Assembly: GCF_014653575.1 (NCBI RefSeq)
Contig: NZ_BNAQ01000003.1
Coordinates: forward strand, 1-64,000
Length of the DNA stretch: 64,000 nt
DNA from: Sphingomonas glacialis
Lineage (GTDB): Bacteria > Pseudomonadota > Alphaproteobacteria > Sphingomonadales > Sphingomonadaceae
Direction of reading: 5' to 3'
Shown here: positions 18,144-26,524 of the stretch, in pieces
How the letters are laid out: the number at the start of each line of letters is the position of its first letter
Numbering within the stretch: position 1 is the stretch's first letter
The notes under the pieces: model-generated
What the model was told of the DNA's origin: nothing
Databases searched by the model: none
What the model saw: only the letters and a program-made list of their open reading frames with translations
Program-made: the position numbers and the translations under genes

Positions 18144-19283
18144 ATGGAACGGCATTACGGACTGGACTGGTTGCGCATCGGCGCGTTCGCGCTGCTGATC
18201 CTCTATCATATCGGCATGGTGTTCGTGCCGTGGGGATATCATGCCAAGACCGCGCAGCCGCTCGCATGGGTCGCGATCCCGATGCTCGCGGTCAACAGCT
18301 GGCGGTTGCTGCTGCTGTTCGTCGTGTCGGGCTATGCCAGCCGGGCGCTGCTGGTACGCGGGCCCGCAACCGGGCATTTCGCGGTCAACCGTACGTGGCG
18401 GCTGATCATCCCGCTCCTGTTCGGCGTGATCGTCGTGGTGCCGCTCCAGCCGTGGGTCGAGCTCATCACGCAGCACGGCTACACCCATGATTTCGCGTAT
18501 TTCCTGCTCCACGATTATTTCAGCTTCCGCGTCGTCAACGGCCTCGCGCTGCCGACGTGGCAGCATCTTTGGTTCGTCGCGTATCTGTGGATCTACACGA
18601 TGGTGCTGGCGGTGCTCGTCGCCGCGATGGGACAGCGCAGCCTTCAGCGCGGATTTGATCGGTTGTTCGGCGGATGGCTGGTGTGGTTGCTCCCGGCCGC
18701 CTGGCTCGTGCTGGTCAGCGCCTGGCTGTTCCCCGGGGTCGGGCCGAGCAACGATCTGGTCGGCGATTCGGTGAGTCATGTCCAATATCTGCCCGCCTTC
18801 CTGTTCGGCTTCGCGCTCGCCGGGTCGACGCCGGCGCTGGCGACGATGCGGCGATTGTGGCCATGGGCGCTGGCGATCGGAATCGCCTGCTACACGATCG
18901 TCGCAGCGACCGAGTTGCGCTGGCCGAACAGCTCGATGCCGACCTGGCCATGGGGTATCCTGTTCGCCAGCGCGCGCGCCGTGCAGGGCTGGAGCATGAT
19001 CGTCGCGTTGATCGGCTTTGCCGACAGCCACCTCAACCGCGACCTGCCGTGGCGCCGCGTGCTGACCGAGGCGGTGTTCCCCTTCTACATCATTCACCAG
19101 ACGATCATCGTCGGGGTCGAGGGCGCGCTCCTCCCGTTCGGCCTGCCGCGCTTCGTTGAGTTCGGCGTGCTGGTCGTGACGACGCTGGTCGGATGCTGGC
19201 TGTTTTACGCGATCGGCCGCGAAATCGGCTGGCTGCGCCCGCTGATCGGCCTGCGCCCCTTCCCCCAGACGAAAGAGACATGA
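18144..19283 (+). CDS. Acyltransferase family 3 membrane protein (OpgC-like)
   Basis: 379 residues with about ten membrane helices. The start [20 protein letters not shown] is the acyltransferase-3 signature with its conserved His, and later segments include [18 protein letters not shown] and [11 protein letters not shown]. Such proteins O-acylate surface glycans, osmoregulated glucans or lipids. The acceptor cannot be told here, and no glycan genes are adjacent. The ATGA overlap couples it to the isoaspartyl peptidase gene. Confidence 0.85.
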   Translation: MERHYGLDWLRIGAFALLILYHIGMVFVPWGYHAKTAQPLAWVAIPMLAVNSWRLLLLFVVSGYASRALLVRGPATGHFAVNRTWRLIIPLLFGVIVVVPLQPWVELITQHGYTHDFAYFLLHDYFSFRVVNGLALPTWQHLWFVAYLWIYTMVLAVLVAAMGQRSLQRGFDRLFGGWLVWLLPAAWLVLVSAWLFPGVGPSNDLVGDSVSHVQYLPAFLFGFALAGSTPALATMRRLWPWALAIGIACYTIVAATELRWPNSSMPTWPWGILFASARAVQGWSMIVALIGFADSHLNRDLPWRRVLTEAVFPFYIIHQTIIVGVEGALLPFGLPRFVEFGVLVVTTLVGCWLFYAIGREIGWLRPLIGLRPFPQTKET

Positions 19284-20197
19284 TGAGCTGGACCCTGATA
19301 CTCCATGGCGGCGCGGGACAGATGACGCGCGACACCGTCTCGCAGGCACAGGCCGAGGGTGCGCGCGCCGCGCTCGGCCGCGCGCTCGATGCGGGCGCGG
19401 CGGTGCTGGCAGCGGACGGTGCGGCGCTCGATGCCGTCGAGGCGGCGGTGCGCGTGCTCGAGAATGATCCGCACTTCAATTCGGGGCGCGGCGCGGCGCT
19501 CACGCACGCCGGTGTCGCCGAGCTCGATGCAGCGATCATGGACGGTCGGGATCGTAATGCGGGCGCAGTGGCAGGGGTGACCGCGACACGCAATCCGGTG
19601 AGCCTTGCCCGCGCCGTCATGGCGAACAGTCCGCATGTGCTGCTGAGCGGTGCTGGGGCCGACGCGTTTTCGATGGAGCAAGGCTGCGAGCCCGCGACAC
19701 AGGACTGGCTGGTCCTGCCCGAGCGGCGCGCGCAGCTCGACGAGATGCTCGAAGGCGGCGGCGCGTTCGATGTCGACATGAAATATGGCACGGTCGGCGC
19801 GGTGGCGTGCGACGTGCACGGCCATGTCGCCGCAGCGACCTCGACCGGCGGGGTAACGGGCAAGCGCTGGGGCCGGATCGGCGATTCGCCGCTGATCGGG
19901 GCGGGCACCTATGCCGATGATCGCGCAGGCGCCGTTTCGTGCACCGGATCGGGCGAATTCTTCATCCGCGCGAACGTCGCGCACGAGATTTGCGCGCGGG
20001 TGCGGCTGGCGGGCGAAACGCTGGAAGCGGCGGTCGAGACGGTGCTGGCCGAAGTAACCGCGCTCGGCGGGACCGGCGGCATCATCGTCGCGGGGCCGAA
20101 GGGCGAGGCGCTGTGGCGGTTCTCGACGCCGGGCATGTACCGCGCGCGCCTCGACTCCGCCGGGGGCCGCGAAGTCGCGGTGTTCGGCGACGAATAG
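19280..20197 (+). CDS. Isoaspartyl peptidase / L-asparaginase (Ntn hydrolase)
   Basis: About 305 residues. This plant-type enzyme splits isoaspartyl dipeptides and asparagine. It is made as a precursor that cuts itself before a threonine; here DMKYGTVGAVACD places the nucleophile at about Thr171. N-terminal LILHGGAG and HFNSGRGAAL and the C-terminal STGGVTGKRWGRIGDSPLIGAG block are family hallmarks. The start overlaps the acyltransferase stop (ATGA); a second ATG is immediately in frame. Confidence 0.93.
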   Translation: MMSWTLILHGGAGQMTRDTVSQAQAEGARAALGRALDAGAAVLAADGAALDAVEAAVRVLENDPHFNSGRGAALTHAGVAELDAAIMDGRDRNAGAVAGVTATRNPVSLARAVMANSPHVLLSGAGADAFSMEQGCEPATQDWLVLPERRAQLDEMLEGGGAFDVDMKYGTVGAVACDVHGHVAAATSTGGVTGKRWGRIGDSPLIGAGTYADDRAGAVSCTGSGEFFIRANVAHEICARVRLAGETLEAAVETVLAEVTALGGTGGIIVAGPKGEALWRFSTPGMYRARLDSAGGREVAVFGDE

Positions 20198-20221
20198 CCT
20201 GCAAGGCAAAATCCTTCTTCT

Positions 20222-20378
20222 CCTCCGCGTCCTCCGCGCCTCTGCGCGAAAAAAGAAGATGGGTTCGCGCAGAGGCGCGGAGGACGCAGAGGCGGTTGCT
20301 TTCGCCTCTTCGTGCCTCCGCGTCTTCGCGTGAGCATCCCTTCTTTTCTCACGCGAAGGCGCGAAGGCGCGAAGAGCG
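20222..20378. repeat. Double inverted repeat, family D
   Basis: Two hairpins in tandem in the 269-base gap between the peptidase and nuclease genes. In the first, about 29 bases at 20222-20250 pair with 20264-20292 (one mismatch, 13-base loop) around GCGCAGAGGCGCGGAGG-type arms. In the second, about 31 bases at 20300-20332 pair with 20347-20378 around CGCGAAGGCGCGAAGG arms. The two hairpins share related words, as in compound palindromic elements. No open reading frame is supported here. Confidence 0.88.
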
Positions 20379-20466
20379 GGCGTGACGGCGACGAAACTCT
20401 CGTTTCGGCATCGGACTTGCGAGACCCGCTTTCGCGGGAGGAGCAACGCCGCTAAGGCTGGAGCCC

Positions 20467-21342
20467 ATGACCAGTCTCCGTCGCGTTCGTCCCGGCCTTG
20501 CCGTTGCCGCCACCTTGATCGTCGCGGCGACCGCGTCGCCGGCGGCGGCCTATTGGGAATATGGCCACCAGACGATCGCCCAAATCGCCGACGCGAATGT
20601 CCGCCCCAAGACGCGCCTGGCGATCCGCGCGCTGCTCGCGCATTCGGAGCTGCTCGGCACGCCCGAGTGCAAGGCCTCGACCATCTCCGACGCCGCGGTG
20701 TGGGCCGATTGCATCAAGCCGCTCAAGGGGCCCGACGGCAAATCGCGCTTCGGCTATGCCTATAGCTGGCACTATCAGGACGTGAACATCTGCCACCCGT
20801 TCGACCTCGTCGCGGCGTGCAAGGACGGCAATTGCGTCTCGACGCAGATCACCAAGGACGTCGCTGTGCTCAAGAACAAGCGCGCGCCGCTCCACGACCG
20901 CGTCGAGGCGCTCGCCTTCCTCGTCCACTTTGTCGGCGATCTCCACCAGCCGCTGCATGCCGGCGAAAAGGACGACCAGGGCGGCAACAAGGTGCTCGCC
21001 AGCTATGGCGGCTACGGCACCGCGCGGCTCAACCTGCACAGCATCTGGGACGGCTATCTCGCCGAGCGCGCGATCACCAGCGGGCCGCCGATCGTGCGCC
21101 GCTACCCGGCCGCCGTGCGCGCCAAGATCGCCGCGGGCGACGTCACCGACTGGAGCCGCGAGAGCTGGCAGGTCGCGCGCGACGTGACCTATGCGAGCGT
21201 GATGGCCGATCCCTGCGCGCCGACACCGGCGCACGTCACGATGGACGAAGCGACGATCGAGAAGGCCGTGCCGATCGCGCGGCTCGAGGTCGAGCGCGGC
21301 GGGCTGCGCCTGGCGAAACTGCTCGACCAGGCGCTCGGCTGA
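20467..21342 (+). CDS. S1/P1 nuclease
   Basis: 291-residue secreted zinc nuclease degrading single-stranded DNA and RNA. A signal peptide of about 28 residues ends near SPAAAY, exposing WEYGHQTIA, the N-terminal Trp and His that bind zinc in this family. Further ligand segments are WHYQDVNIC, LAFLVHFVGDLHQPLHAG and NLHSIWDGYL. Cysteine pairs are in the usual places. It is a single gene after the family D repeat, and a scavenging role in the periplasm is inferred. Confidence 0.94.
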   Translation: MTSLRRVRPGLAVAATLIVAATASPAAAYWEYGHQTIAQIADANVRPKTRLAIRALLAHSELLGTPECKASTISDAAVWADCIKPLKGPDGKSRFGYAYSWHYQDVNICHPFDLVAACKDGNCVSTQITKDVAVLKNKRAPLHDRVEALAFLVHFVGDLHQPLHAGEKDDQGGNKVLASYGGYGTARLNLHSIWDGYLAERAITSGPPIVRRYPAAVRAKIAAGDVTDWSRESWQVARDVTYASVMADPCAPTPAHVTMDEATIEKAVPIARLEVERGGLRLAKLLDQALG

Positions 21343-21349
21343 GGCCTGC

Positions 21350-21619
21350 CTAGCCCCGGATACCCCAGCGCCAGCTCCAGCCGCCCTTGGTCCTGCGCAC
21401 AGCGATACCGGTGAAGACCGCGAAGAGCGCAACGCCGATCGCGATTTGCGCGATCCGCTCGTGGACGAAGCGAATATCGGCAACGAGCAACGCCGCAAAC
21501 CCGATCGTCAGCGCCCAGCCCTGCCACGTCACTGGCGTCGCGCCGATGCCGAACAGCTTGGGCACGAACCAATAACCCGGCTCGGCGCGGTAATGGTCGA
21601 TCACGTCACGCGTCTGCAT
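21350..21619 (-). CDS. Small membrane protein, last gene of the SPFH operon
   Basis: 89 residues. YRAEPGYWFVPKLFGIGATPVTWQGW is followed by two hydrophobic helices (about 33-50 and 58-75) and a basic tail RRTKGGWSWRWG. Not recognised as a named family. It starts 14 bases inside the end of the ribbon-helix-helix gene, so it is translationally coupled to the SPFH operon and may work at the membrane with the SPFH protein. Confidence 0.75.
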   Translation of the reverse strand: MQTRDVIDHYRAEPGYWFVPKLFGIGATPVTWQGWALTIGFAALLVADIRFVHERIAQIAIGVALFAVFTGIAVRRTKGGWSWRWGIRG

Positions 21620-21821
21620 CGTCGTCCTCCTTGGGTGGCCGCCCGCGCCGGGGCGGGTTGGGCGCTTCGAGCTTCACGCCGCGCTTGGCGAGCGCCTCGC
21701 GCAGCAGGCATTCGAACTGGGCGTTGACGCTCCTGAGATCGGCCGCCGCGATCCGCTCGACCGCCGCGTAAAGCGAAGGGTCGAGGCGAAGCGCGAACGC
21801 CTTCTTGGGAGGAGCCGCCAC
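21606..21821 (-). CDS. Ribbon-helix-helix protein (HicB-antitoxin-like)
   Basis: About 71 residues from a GTG at 21821. KKAFALRLDPSLYAAVERIAAADLRSVNAQFECLLREAL is a ribbon-helix-helix DNA-binding domain as in CopG and short HicB-type antitoxins, followed by a basic tail RRGRPPKEDD. Such proteins usually repress their own operon. Earlier in-frame starts would overlap the SPFH gene heavily. It sits between the SPFH gene and a small membrane protein, and no HicA-like toxin is visible. Confidence 0.8.
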   Translation of the reverse strand: MAAPPKKAFALRLDPSLYAAVERIAAADLRSVNAQFECLLREALAKRGVKLEAPNPPRRGRPPKEDDDADA

Positions 21822-21832
21822 CGTCCAGCTCG

Positions 21833-22735
21833 TTACTGGTAGAGCGAGCCGGCGTTGACGACGGGCTGCGTATCGCGCTCGCCGCACAACACGACCATCA
21901 GGTTCGAGACCATCGCCGCGCGGCGCTCGTCATCGAGCTCGACGACGTTCTTCTCGCTGAGCAAGGCGAGCGCCATCTCGACCATCCCGACTGCGCCCTC
22001 GACCAAGGTCTTGCGCGCAGCGACCACCGCCTGCGCCTGCTGGCGGCGCAGCATCGCGCCGGCGATTTCCGAAGCATAAGCGAGGTGCGTAAAGCCGCAT
22101 TCATCGACGGTGATCCCCGCGGTCGCGAGGCGCGCGATCAGCTCGGCGCGCAGCTCGGCGGCGACCTGGTCGTGATTGCCGCGCAGCGTCACTTCCTGAT
22201 GCTCGAAATCGTCATAGGGGTAGCGCGCGCCGATCGTGCGCACCGCCGCCTCGATCTGGACGATGACGAACGCCTTATAGTCGTCGATGTCGAACAGCGC
22301 CTGCGCAGTGTCGGTGACGCGCCACACGACTTGCGCCGCGATCTCGATCGGGTTGCCGCGCAGGTCGTTCACCTTCAACCGCTCGGAGATCATGTTGTTG
22401 GCCCGCAGCGAAACCTTTTTCCGCGCGAGCCAGGGGAGCAGCCAGCGCAAGCCGGTCTTGCGATCGGTGCCCTTATACGCGCCGAACAGCGTGATCGCGG
22501 TCGCCTGGTTGGGCTGCTGCATGTAGAAACCACAGGCGACGAAGGCGATGACGAGCGCCGCGATCGCAACGAGCACGCCGCCGAGCGTCGATTCGTCCTG
22601 AAACAAGCTCGCGCCGAACAGCCCGAAGCCGAGCGCCACGAGCATCACGATCAACATCATGTACCCGCTCGACGTAGCCGCGGTGTGTTCGTGCGACAGC
22701 GTGAGTGCTGTGTTGCGTGTTGGCGACTCGACCAT
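21833..22735 (-). CDS. SPFH (band 7) domain protein
   Basis: About 300 residues. Two membrane segments (about 27-45 and 52-70) are followed by the SPFH domain: [52 protein letters not shown] and [17 protein letters not shown]. The family forms membrane-bound scaffold oligomers. The ATG at 22735 is chosen because GGGAGG lies five bases before it; a TTG one codon upstream is unlikely. It is first of a three-gene operon with a ribbon-helix-helix regulator. Confidence 0.9.
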   Translation of the reverse strand: MVESPTRNTALTLSHEHTAATSSGYMMLIVMLVALGFGLFGASLFQDESTLGGVLVAIAALVIAFVACGFYMQQPNQATAITLFGAYKGTDRKTGLRWLLPWLARKKVSLRANNMISERLKVNDLRGNPIEIAAQVVWRVTDTAQALFDIDDYKAFVIVQIEAAVRTIGARYPYDDFEHQEVTLRGNHDQVAAELRAELIARLATAGITVDECGFTHLAYASEIAGAMLRRQQAQAVVAARKTLVEGAVGMVEMALALLSEKNVVELDDERRAAMVSNLMVVLCGERDTQPVVNAGSLYQ

Positions 22736-22753
22736 CAATGCCTCCCGTTAATG

Positions 22754-22790
22754 TGATATCATATTTATATCGGGATTTGAGGAGAGGCAA
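22754..22790 (-). promoter_or_regulatory. AT-rich promoter/operator of the SPFH operon
   Basis: A strikingly AT-rich island in GC-rich DNA, directly before the SPFH gene. On the minus strand TTGCCT and TATAAA are 15 bases apart, a short-spaced candidate promoter. GATAT at 22755-22759 and ATATC at 22767-22771 form an inverted repeat, and TGATATCA is a perfect 8-bp palindrome. These would suit binding by the operon's own ribbon-helix-helix protein (inference). Confidence 0.5.
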
Positions 22791-22908
22791 GCCTATTCCC
22801 TCGCCCGTTCAGAGAGGGAGTGTGGAGCATAGCGACGGGAGGGGTAAGGGTGACGGACATGGCAAGGGCGACGCCAGCGAAAACCGACGTCGCCCCCATC
22901 CCCATCTT

Positions 22909-23004
22909 CGTCACCCCGGCCCCGTGCCGGGGTCCACCGTGCCACACATTCTACGACCGTAGGGCGCGCATCCGAGTGGACCCCGGGACGAGCCCGGGGT
23001 GACG
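22909..23004. repeat. Inverted repeat element, family C
   Basis: Arms of about 29 bases (22909-22937 and 22976-23004), each containing a CCCCGG/CCGGGG hairpin, are inverted around a core with its own CTACG/CGTAG stem. It ends six bases before the pal stop codon. Together with 22793-22908, in which nothing is recognised, it fills the pal-SPFH intergenic region. Confidence 0.85.
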
Positions 23005-23010
23005 GATCTG

Positions 23011-23517
23011 TTAGTTCAGAACGATCGTCACCGCGCGACGGTTCTGCGCCCAGCTGGCTTCGTCCGAACCCAGCGCGATCGGGCGTTCCTTGCCGTAGCT
23101 GATCGTCGAAATCCGTCCCGGCGCGACGCCGCGTGCCGCGAGATAGTTCTTCGCCGAAAGCGCGCGACGATCGCCGAGCGCCAGATTGTATTCGCGCGTG
23201 CCCCGTTCGTCGGCATGGCCCTCGAGGCTCACCGGCGTGTTGGGATAGCGCGCCAGCCACGTCGCCTGGCTGTCGAGGATCGACCGCGCACGGTCATCGA
23301 GGCTGTAGCTGTCGAGCGCGAAATTGACGGTGTTGCTCGTCACCGACCGCTCGAAATCGGCACGCGAGCCGGGAACGATGGCGCCCTGCCCGCCCGAGCC
23401 GCTCTGATCGGTTACCGCCCCGGGCGCGGGCGGCAGCTCGGCGGGGCGCTTCTTGCTGCACGCGGTGGTCGCGAGCAAAGCGGTGGCAATCAGCAGCGTC
23501 GTGGTCAGTTTCGCCAT
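23011..23517 (-). CDS. pal: Peptidoglycan-associated lipoprotein
   Basis: Outer-membrane lipoprotein of the Tol-Pal system, anchoring the envelope to peptidoglycan. 168 residues: a signal sequence with lipobox ATTAC at about 16-20, a short linker, then the OmpA-like domain with NTVNFALDSYSLDDRA and the peptidoglycan-binding core LEGHADERGTREYNLALGDRRA. It is the last gene of ybgC-tolQ-tolR-tolA-tolB-pal, 100 bases after tolB. Confidence 0.96.
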   Translation of the reverse strand: MAKLTTTLLIATALLATTACSKKRPAELPPAPGAVTDQSGSGGQGAIVPGSRADFERSVTSNTVNFALDSYSLDDRARSILDSQATWLARYPNTPVSLEGHADERGTREYNLALGDRRALSAKNYLAARGVAPGRISTISYGKERPIALGSDEASWAQNRRAVTIVLN

Positions 23518-23617
23518 GGCGGCTTCTCCCAGAGGTAAAAGGTCGTTTCGGGCACGGACCGAGGTAAGCCAAGGGCTTCGCCCGGTCGCAACGGTGAGTC
23601 AAACGCTTGGCTTGATA

Positions 23618-25042
23618 TCAGGGGCGTAACGGTCCCCAGGCGGGATCGGATCCATCGAGCACCGTCGGAACGCGCCGAACATTGACCCCGGTGAGATCGA
23701 CCGACCACAGATCGGCCCGCCCGCCGCCGCCCATCCCTGAGCGGAAGAACATGATGACGCGGCCGTTGGGCGACCAGCTCGGGCCCTCGTCCTGCGCGCC
23801 GTCGGTGAGCAATTGCTCGTTGCCGCCCGCGGGGCTCATCACGCCGATGCGGAACGATCCGCCGATCTTGGTATAGGCGATCAAGTTGCCGCGCGGGCTC
23901 CACACCGGGGTCGCATAGCGCCCGCTGCCGAAGCTGATGCGCTGCTGCGACGATCCGTCGGCATTCATCACATAGAGCTGCTGCGTACCCGAGCGATCGC
24001 TCTCGAACACGATTCGGCCGCCATCGGGCGAATAGGTCGCGCCGGTGTCGATCCCGGGCGAATCGGTCAGCCGCTGCGGACTGCCGCCGGTGAAGGCGAC
24101 ACGGTAGATGTCGGTATTGCCGCCGACCGCCATCGAGAACAGCACGAAGCGGCCATCGGGCGAGATGCGCGGCGCGAAGGTCAGGTTGGCGCTCGCCACG
24201 AGCAGCCGCGACGATCCGCTCGCCAGATCATAGACGTAGATCGCCGGGCGATCCTTGAGATAGCTCATATAGACGATCGAGCGCTGGTCGGGCGAGAAGC
24301 GCGGCGTCAGCGAGATCGCCTGGCCGTTGGTCAGGAAACGGTGGTTGCCGCCGTCCTGGTCCATGATCGCGAGCCGCTTGATGCGCTTGCCCTTGGGGCC
24401 AGTCTCCGAAATGTAGACGACGCGGCTGTCGAAATAGGGGCCTTCGCCGGTCAGCTTCGAATAGACCATGTCGGCGCATTTGTGCCCCGCGCGACGCCAT
24501 TCGCTCGGCGGCACGACAAAGCCCTGCCGCGCGATCTCGGCGCGCGACGAGACGTCGTAGAGGTAGCAGCCGACCGTCAGCGTCCCGTCGCCATTGGCGC
24601 GAACGAACCCCTGGACGAGCGCCGAGGCACCTGCCGGCCCCCAGTAATCGAAGGTCGGCGCGGTCACTTCGGGATAGGCGATCGGATGGAGCGCGTCGCC
24701 GCCGAGCGGCTTGAACAGCCCCGAATTACGCAGATCGGTGGTGACGATATCGGACAATTGCCGGCCGAGTTCGTCGGTGCGACCGGCAGCCGTGCTGACC
24801 GCCTCCGACGTCGGCATCACCGGGATCGCGATGCCGAGCGGCGCCGAGACCCCGCCAACGACATCGACGACGAGCTCGCCCTGCTGCTGCGGGTTGGCCG
24901 CGCCCGCCTGCCCGCCAGCCTGCGGTGCGCTCTGCGGGCTGTTCGGGAACGGCACCGGCAGCGGCGCCGATCCCGTTTGCGCGAGGGTCGCCGCGGGGAC
25001 CGCGGCCAGAGCAAGCGCGAGGATCGTCTTGGGGAGCATCAT
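23618..25042 (-). CDS. tolB: Tol-Pal system protein TolB
   Basis: Periplasmic protein of 474 residues with a signal peptide (about 1-22, ending ATLAQ). The N-terminal domain includes IVTTDLRNSGLFKPL, and the C-terminal half is a WD-like beta-propeller with repeated PRFSPD, PRISPDGRFVLF and TYSPDGGRIVFESDRSGTQQLYVM blades. It links TolA and Pal during outer-membrane constriction. Two ATGs stand in tandem; the first has GAGGA six bases before it. Confidence 0.97.
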   Translation of the reverse strand: MMLPKTILALALAAVPAATLAQTGSAPLPVPFPNSPQSAPQAGGQAGAANPQQQGELVVDVVGGVSAPLGIAIPVMPTSEAVSTAAGRTDELGRQLSDIVTTDLRNSGLFKPLGGDALHPIAYPEVTAPTFDYWGPAGASALVQGFVRANGDGTLTVGCYLYDVSSRAEIARQGFVVPPSEWRRAGHKCADMVYSKLTGEGPYFDSRVVYISETGPKGKRIKRLAIMDQDGGNHRFLTNGQAISLTPRFSPDQRSIVYMSYLKDRPAIYVYDLASGSSRLLVASANLTFAPRISPDGRFVLFSMAVGGNTDIYRVAFTGGSPQRLTDSPGIDTGATYSPDGGRIVFESDRSGTQQLYVMNADGSSQQRISFGSGRYATPVWSPRGNLIAYTKIGGSFRIGVMSPAGGNEQLLTDGAQDEGPSWSPNGRVIMFFRSGMGGGGRADLWSVDLTGVNVRRVPTVLDGSDPAWGPLRP

Positions 25043-25051
25043 CGTCTTTCC

Positions 25052-26044
25052 TCAGCCGGGAAGTTTGTAGCGCAGGATAAAGGTCTTCCACCCGCGTGGC
25101 ACGTCGTAAAGCTCGGGCGGCAGCCCACGCAGCGGCGCGCAGCCGGCGAAGGTCGCGATCGCGTTGCGATCGACCGTGTCGACATAGCGGCGGTTCTCGT
25201 CATCGACCCCGCCATGATCGTCCGACACGGTCGGCCGCCCAGCGAGCGACCCGTCGCGGTTGAGCGACAGCCGGATCGTCACGACGATACGCGACGCGCC
25301 GGGGCCCGGATTGACCTGCCGATCGGCGCACGGCTGGACCTGGCGGCGGATCGCCGAGCCGATGTCGGCGGCGGCCTTGGCATCCATCGTCGCGCCGGGC
25401 GCGGCTTCGGACGCCTTGGCCTTGGAGGGCGACTGCGTCAGGCCCTTGCGGAAATCATCGTCGAGCAGCGATCCGGTCGGCTTGGCCTTGGTCGCCTTTG
25501 GATTGGTACCCGTCGCCTTGGCGGTCGCCACCGCCTTGGTCGACGCCGCGCTCTTGGCGGGTGCGGCCTTCGCGGGCGCGGCCTTGGCGGGTGCCGGCTT
25601 GACAGCGGGCTTGTCGGCCGCCTCCGATTTCTCGGCGGCGGGTTTCTTGGGCGCAGGCTTGGGCTTCGGCGCGGGCTTGGGCGGCGGCACTGCGTCGGGC
25701 TTGGGCTCGGGTTTCGGCGCCGGCTTGGGTGCAGGCTTCGGCGGCGCGGGCTTGGGTACCACCGGCGCAGGCTTGGGTGGAGCCGGCTCGGGCGCGACCT
25801 CTTCCGCTTCGGGCGGCGGCGCCTCGGCGGGGGGCCCGGGATCGGGCGCGGCGGATTGCGCAGGCGGCTCAGGCGCGGCGGGTGCGGTCTGGTCGAGCGC
25901 GACGTCGTCGACCAGCGAGACTTCGATCGGCTTGTTCATCGGCGGCGGGGTAGGCGCGCTGCTCCAGGCAAGCGACAAGAGCGCGAACAACGCGACATGG
26001 CCGAGCACGGCCGCCCCGAGTCCGTATCGCTCCGATCGCGTCAT
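25052..26044 (-). CDS. tolA: TolA-like energy transducer
   Basis: 330 residues with one N-terminal membrane helix (about 9-27), then a long P/K/A-rich periplasmic stretch with KPAPKPAPK and PAKAAPAK repeats, and a C-terminal TolA/TonB-like domain (QVQPCADRQVNPGP, IVVTIRLSLNRDGSL, NAIATFAGCAPL). It transmits proton-motive force from TolQR to TolB-Pal. The start overlaps the tolR stop by four bases. The low-complexity stretch varies between species, so only the ends are diagnostic. Confidence 0.92.
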   Translation of the reverse strand: MTRSERYGLGAAVLGHVALFALLSLAWSSAPTPPPMNKPIEVSLVDDVALDQTAPAAPEPPAQSAAPDPGPPAEAPPPEAEEVAPEPAPPKPAPVVPKPAPPKPAPKPAPKPEPKPDAVPPPKPAPKPKPAPKKPAAEKSEAADKPAVKPAPAKAAPAKAAPAKSAASTKAVATAKATGTNPKATKAKPTGSLLDDDFRKGLTQSPSKAKASEAAPGATMDAKAAADIGSAIRRQVQPCADRQVNPGPGASRIVVTIRLSLNRDGSLAGRPTVSDDHGGVDDENRRYVDTVDRNAIATFAGCAPLRGLPPELYDVPRGWKTFILRYKLPG

Positions 26045-26478
26045 TGGCCGTCCTGGCCCACCGTCACCAGCGCAACGCGGTTATAGCCGGCGCGGTTGAG
26101 CTCGCCCATCACGCGCATGACGTGCCCGTAATCGAGCTTGCGGTCGGCGCGCAGGAAGACCTGTGGCGGCTTGGCCGGATCGCCCTTGGCGGCAAGCTGG
26201 GCGAGCACGTCGGGCAGCATCGCTTCGCTGAGCGGATCCTTGTCGAGGAACAGCTTGCCCGCGCCGTCGAGCGACAGGACGAGCGGCTTCTGGTCCTGGT
26301 CGAGCGCCTTGGCGCGGCTGTCGGGCAGCGTCACGGGCACGCCTGCGGTGAGCAACGGCGCGGTGACCATGAAGATGATGAGCAGCACCAGCATCACGTC
26401 GACCAGTGGGGTGACGTTGATGTCGGCCATCGGCGCGCGACGCCCGCGGCCGCGCTGCGACGGGAGGTTCATCGACAT
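26041..26478 (-). CDS. tolR: Tol-Pal proton channel subunit TolR (ExbD family)
   Basis: 145 residues: basic N terminus RGRGRRAPMADINVTPLVDVMLVLLIIFMVTAP with the single membrane helix and its essential Asp (PLVDVMLVLLI), then a periplasmic domain. Together with TolQ it forms the proton channel that powers TolA. It overlaps tolA by ATGA and is separated from tolQ by 46 bases holding a strong hairpin. Confidence 0.97.
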   Translation of the reverse strand: MSMNLPSQRGRGRRAPMADINVTPLVDVMLVLLIIFMVTAPLLTAGVPVTLPDSRAKALDQDQKPLVLSLDGAGKLFLDKDPLSEAMLPDVLAQLAAKGDPAKPPQVFLRADRKLDYGHVMRVMGELNRAGYNRVALVTVGQDGQ

Positions 26479-26486
26479 GACTTACG

Positions 26487-26508
26487 CCCCTCCCGCAGGC
26501 GGGAGGGG
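26487..26508. repeat. Perfect 10-bp-stem hairpin between tolQ and tolR
   Basis: CCCCTCCCGC pairs with GCGGGAGGGG across a two-base centre, within the 46-base tolQ-tolR gap and ending nine bases before the tolR start codon. It resembles the inner arms of the family B repeats. In the transcript it could slow translation of tolR or protect upstream RNA (inference). Confidence 0.75.
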
Positions 26509-26524
26509 GATTTGCCGCAGCCCC

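Noticed and set aside
21606..22735. A complete HicAB toxin-antitoxin system
   Set aside because: Only a HicB-like ribbon-helix-helix part is present; no HicA double-stranded RNA-binding toxin is encoded next to it.
23813..26086. A 757-codon plus-strand frame opposite tolB and tolA
   Set aside because: Low-complexity glycine/arginine sequence created by the reverse of the TolA repeats; the Tol genes explain the region.
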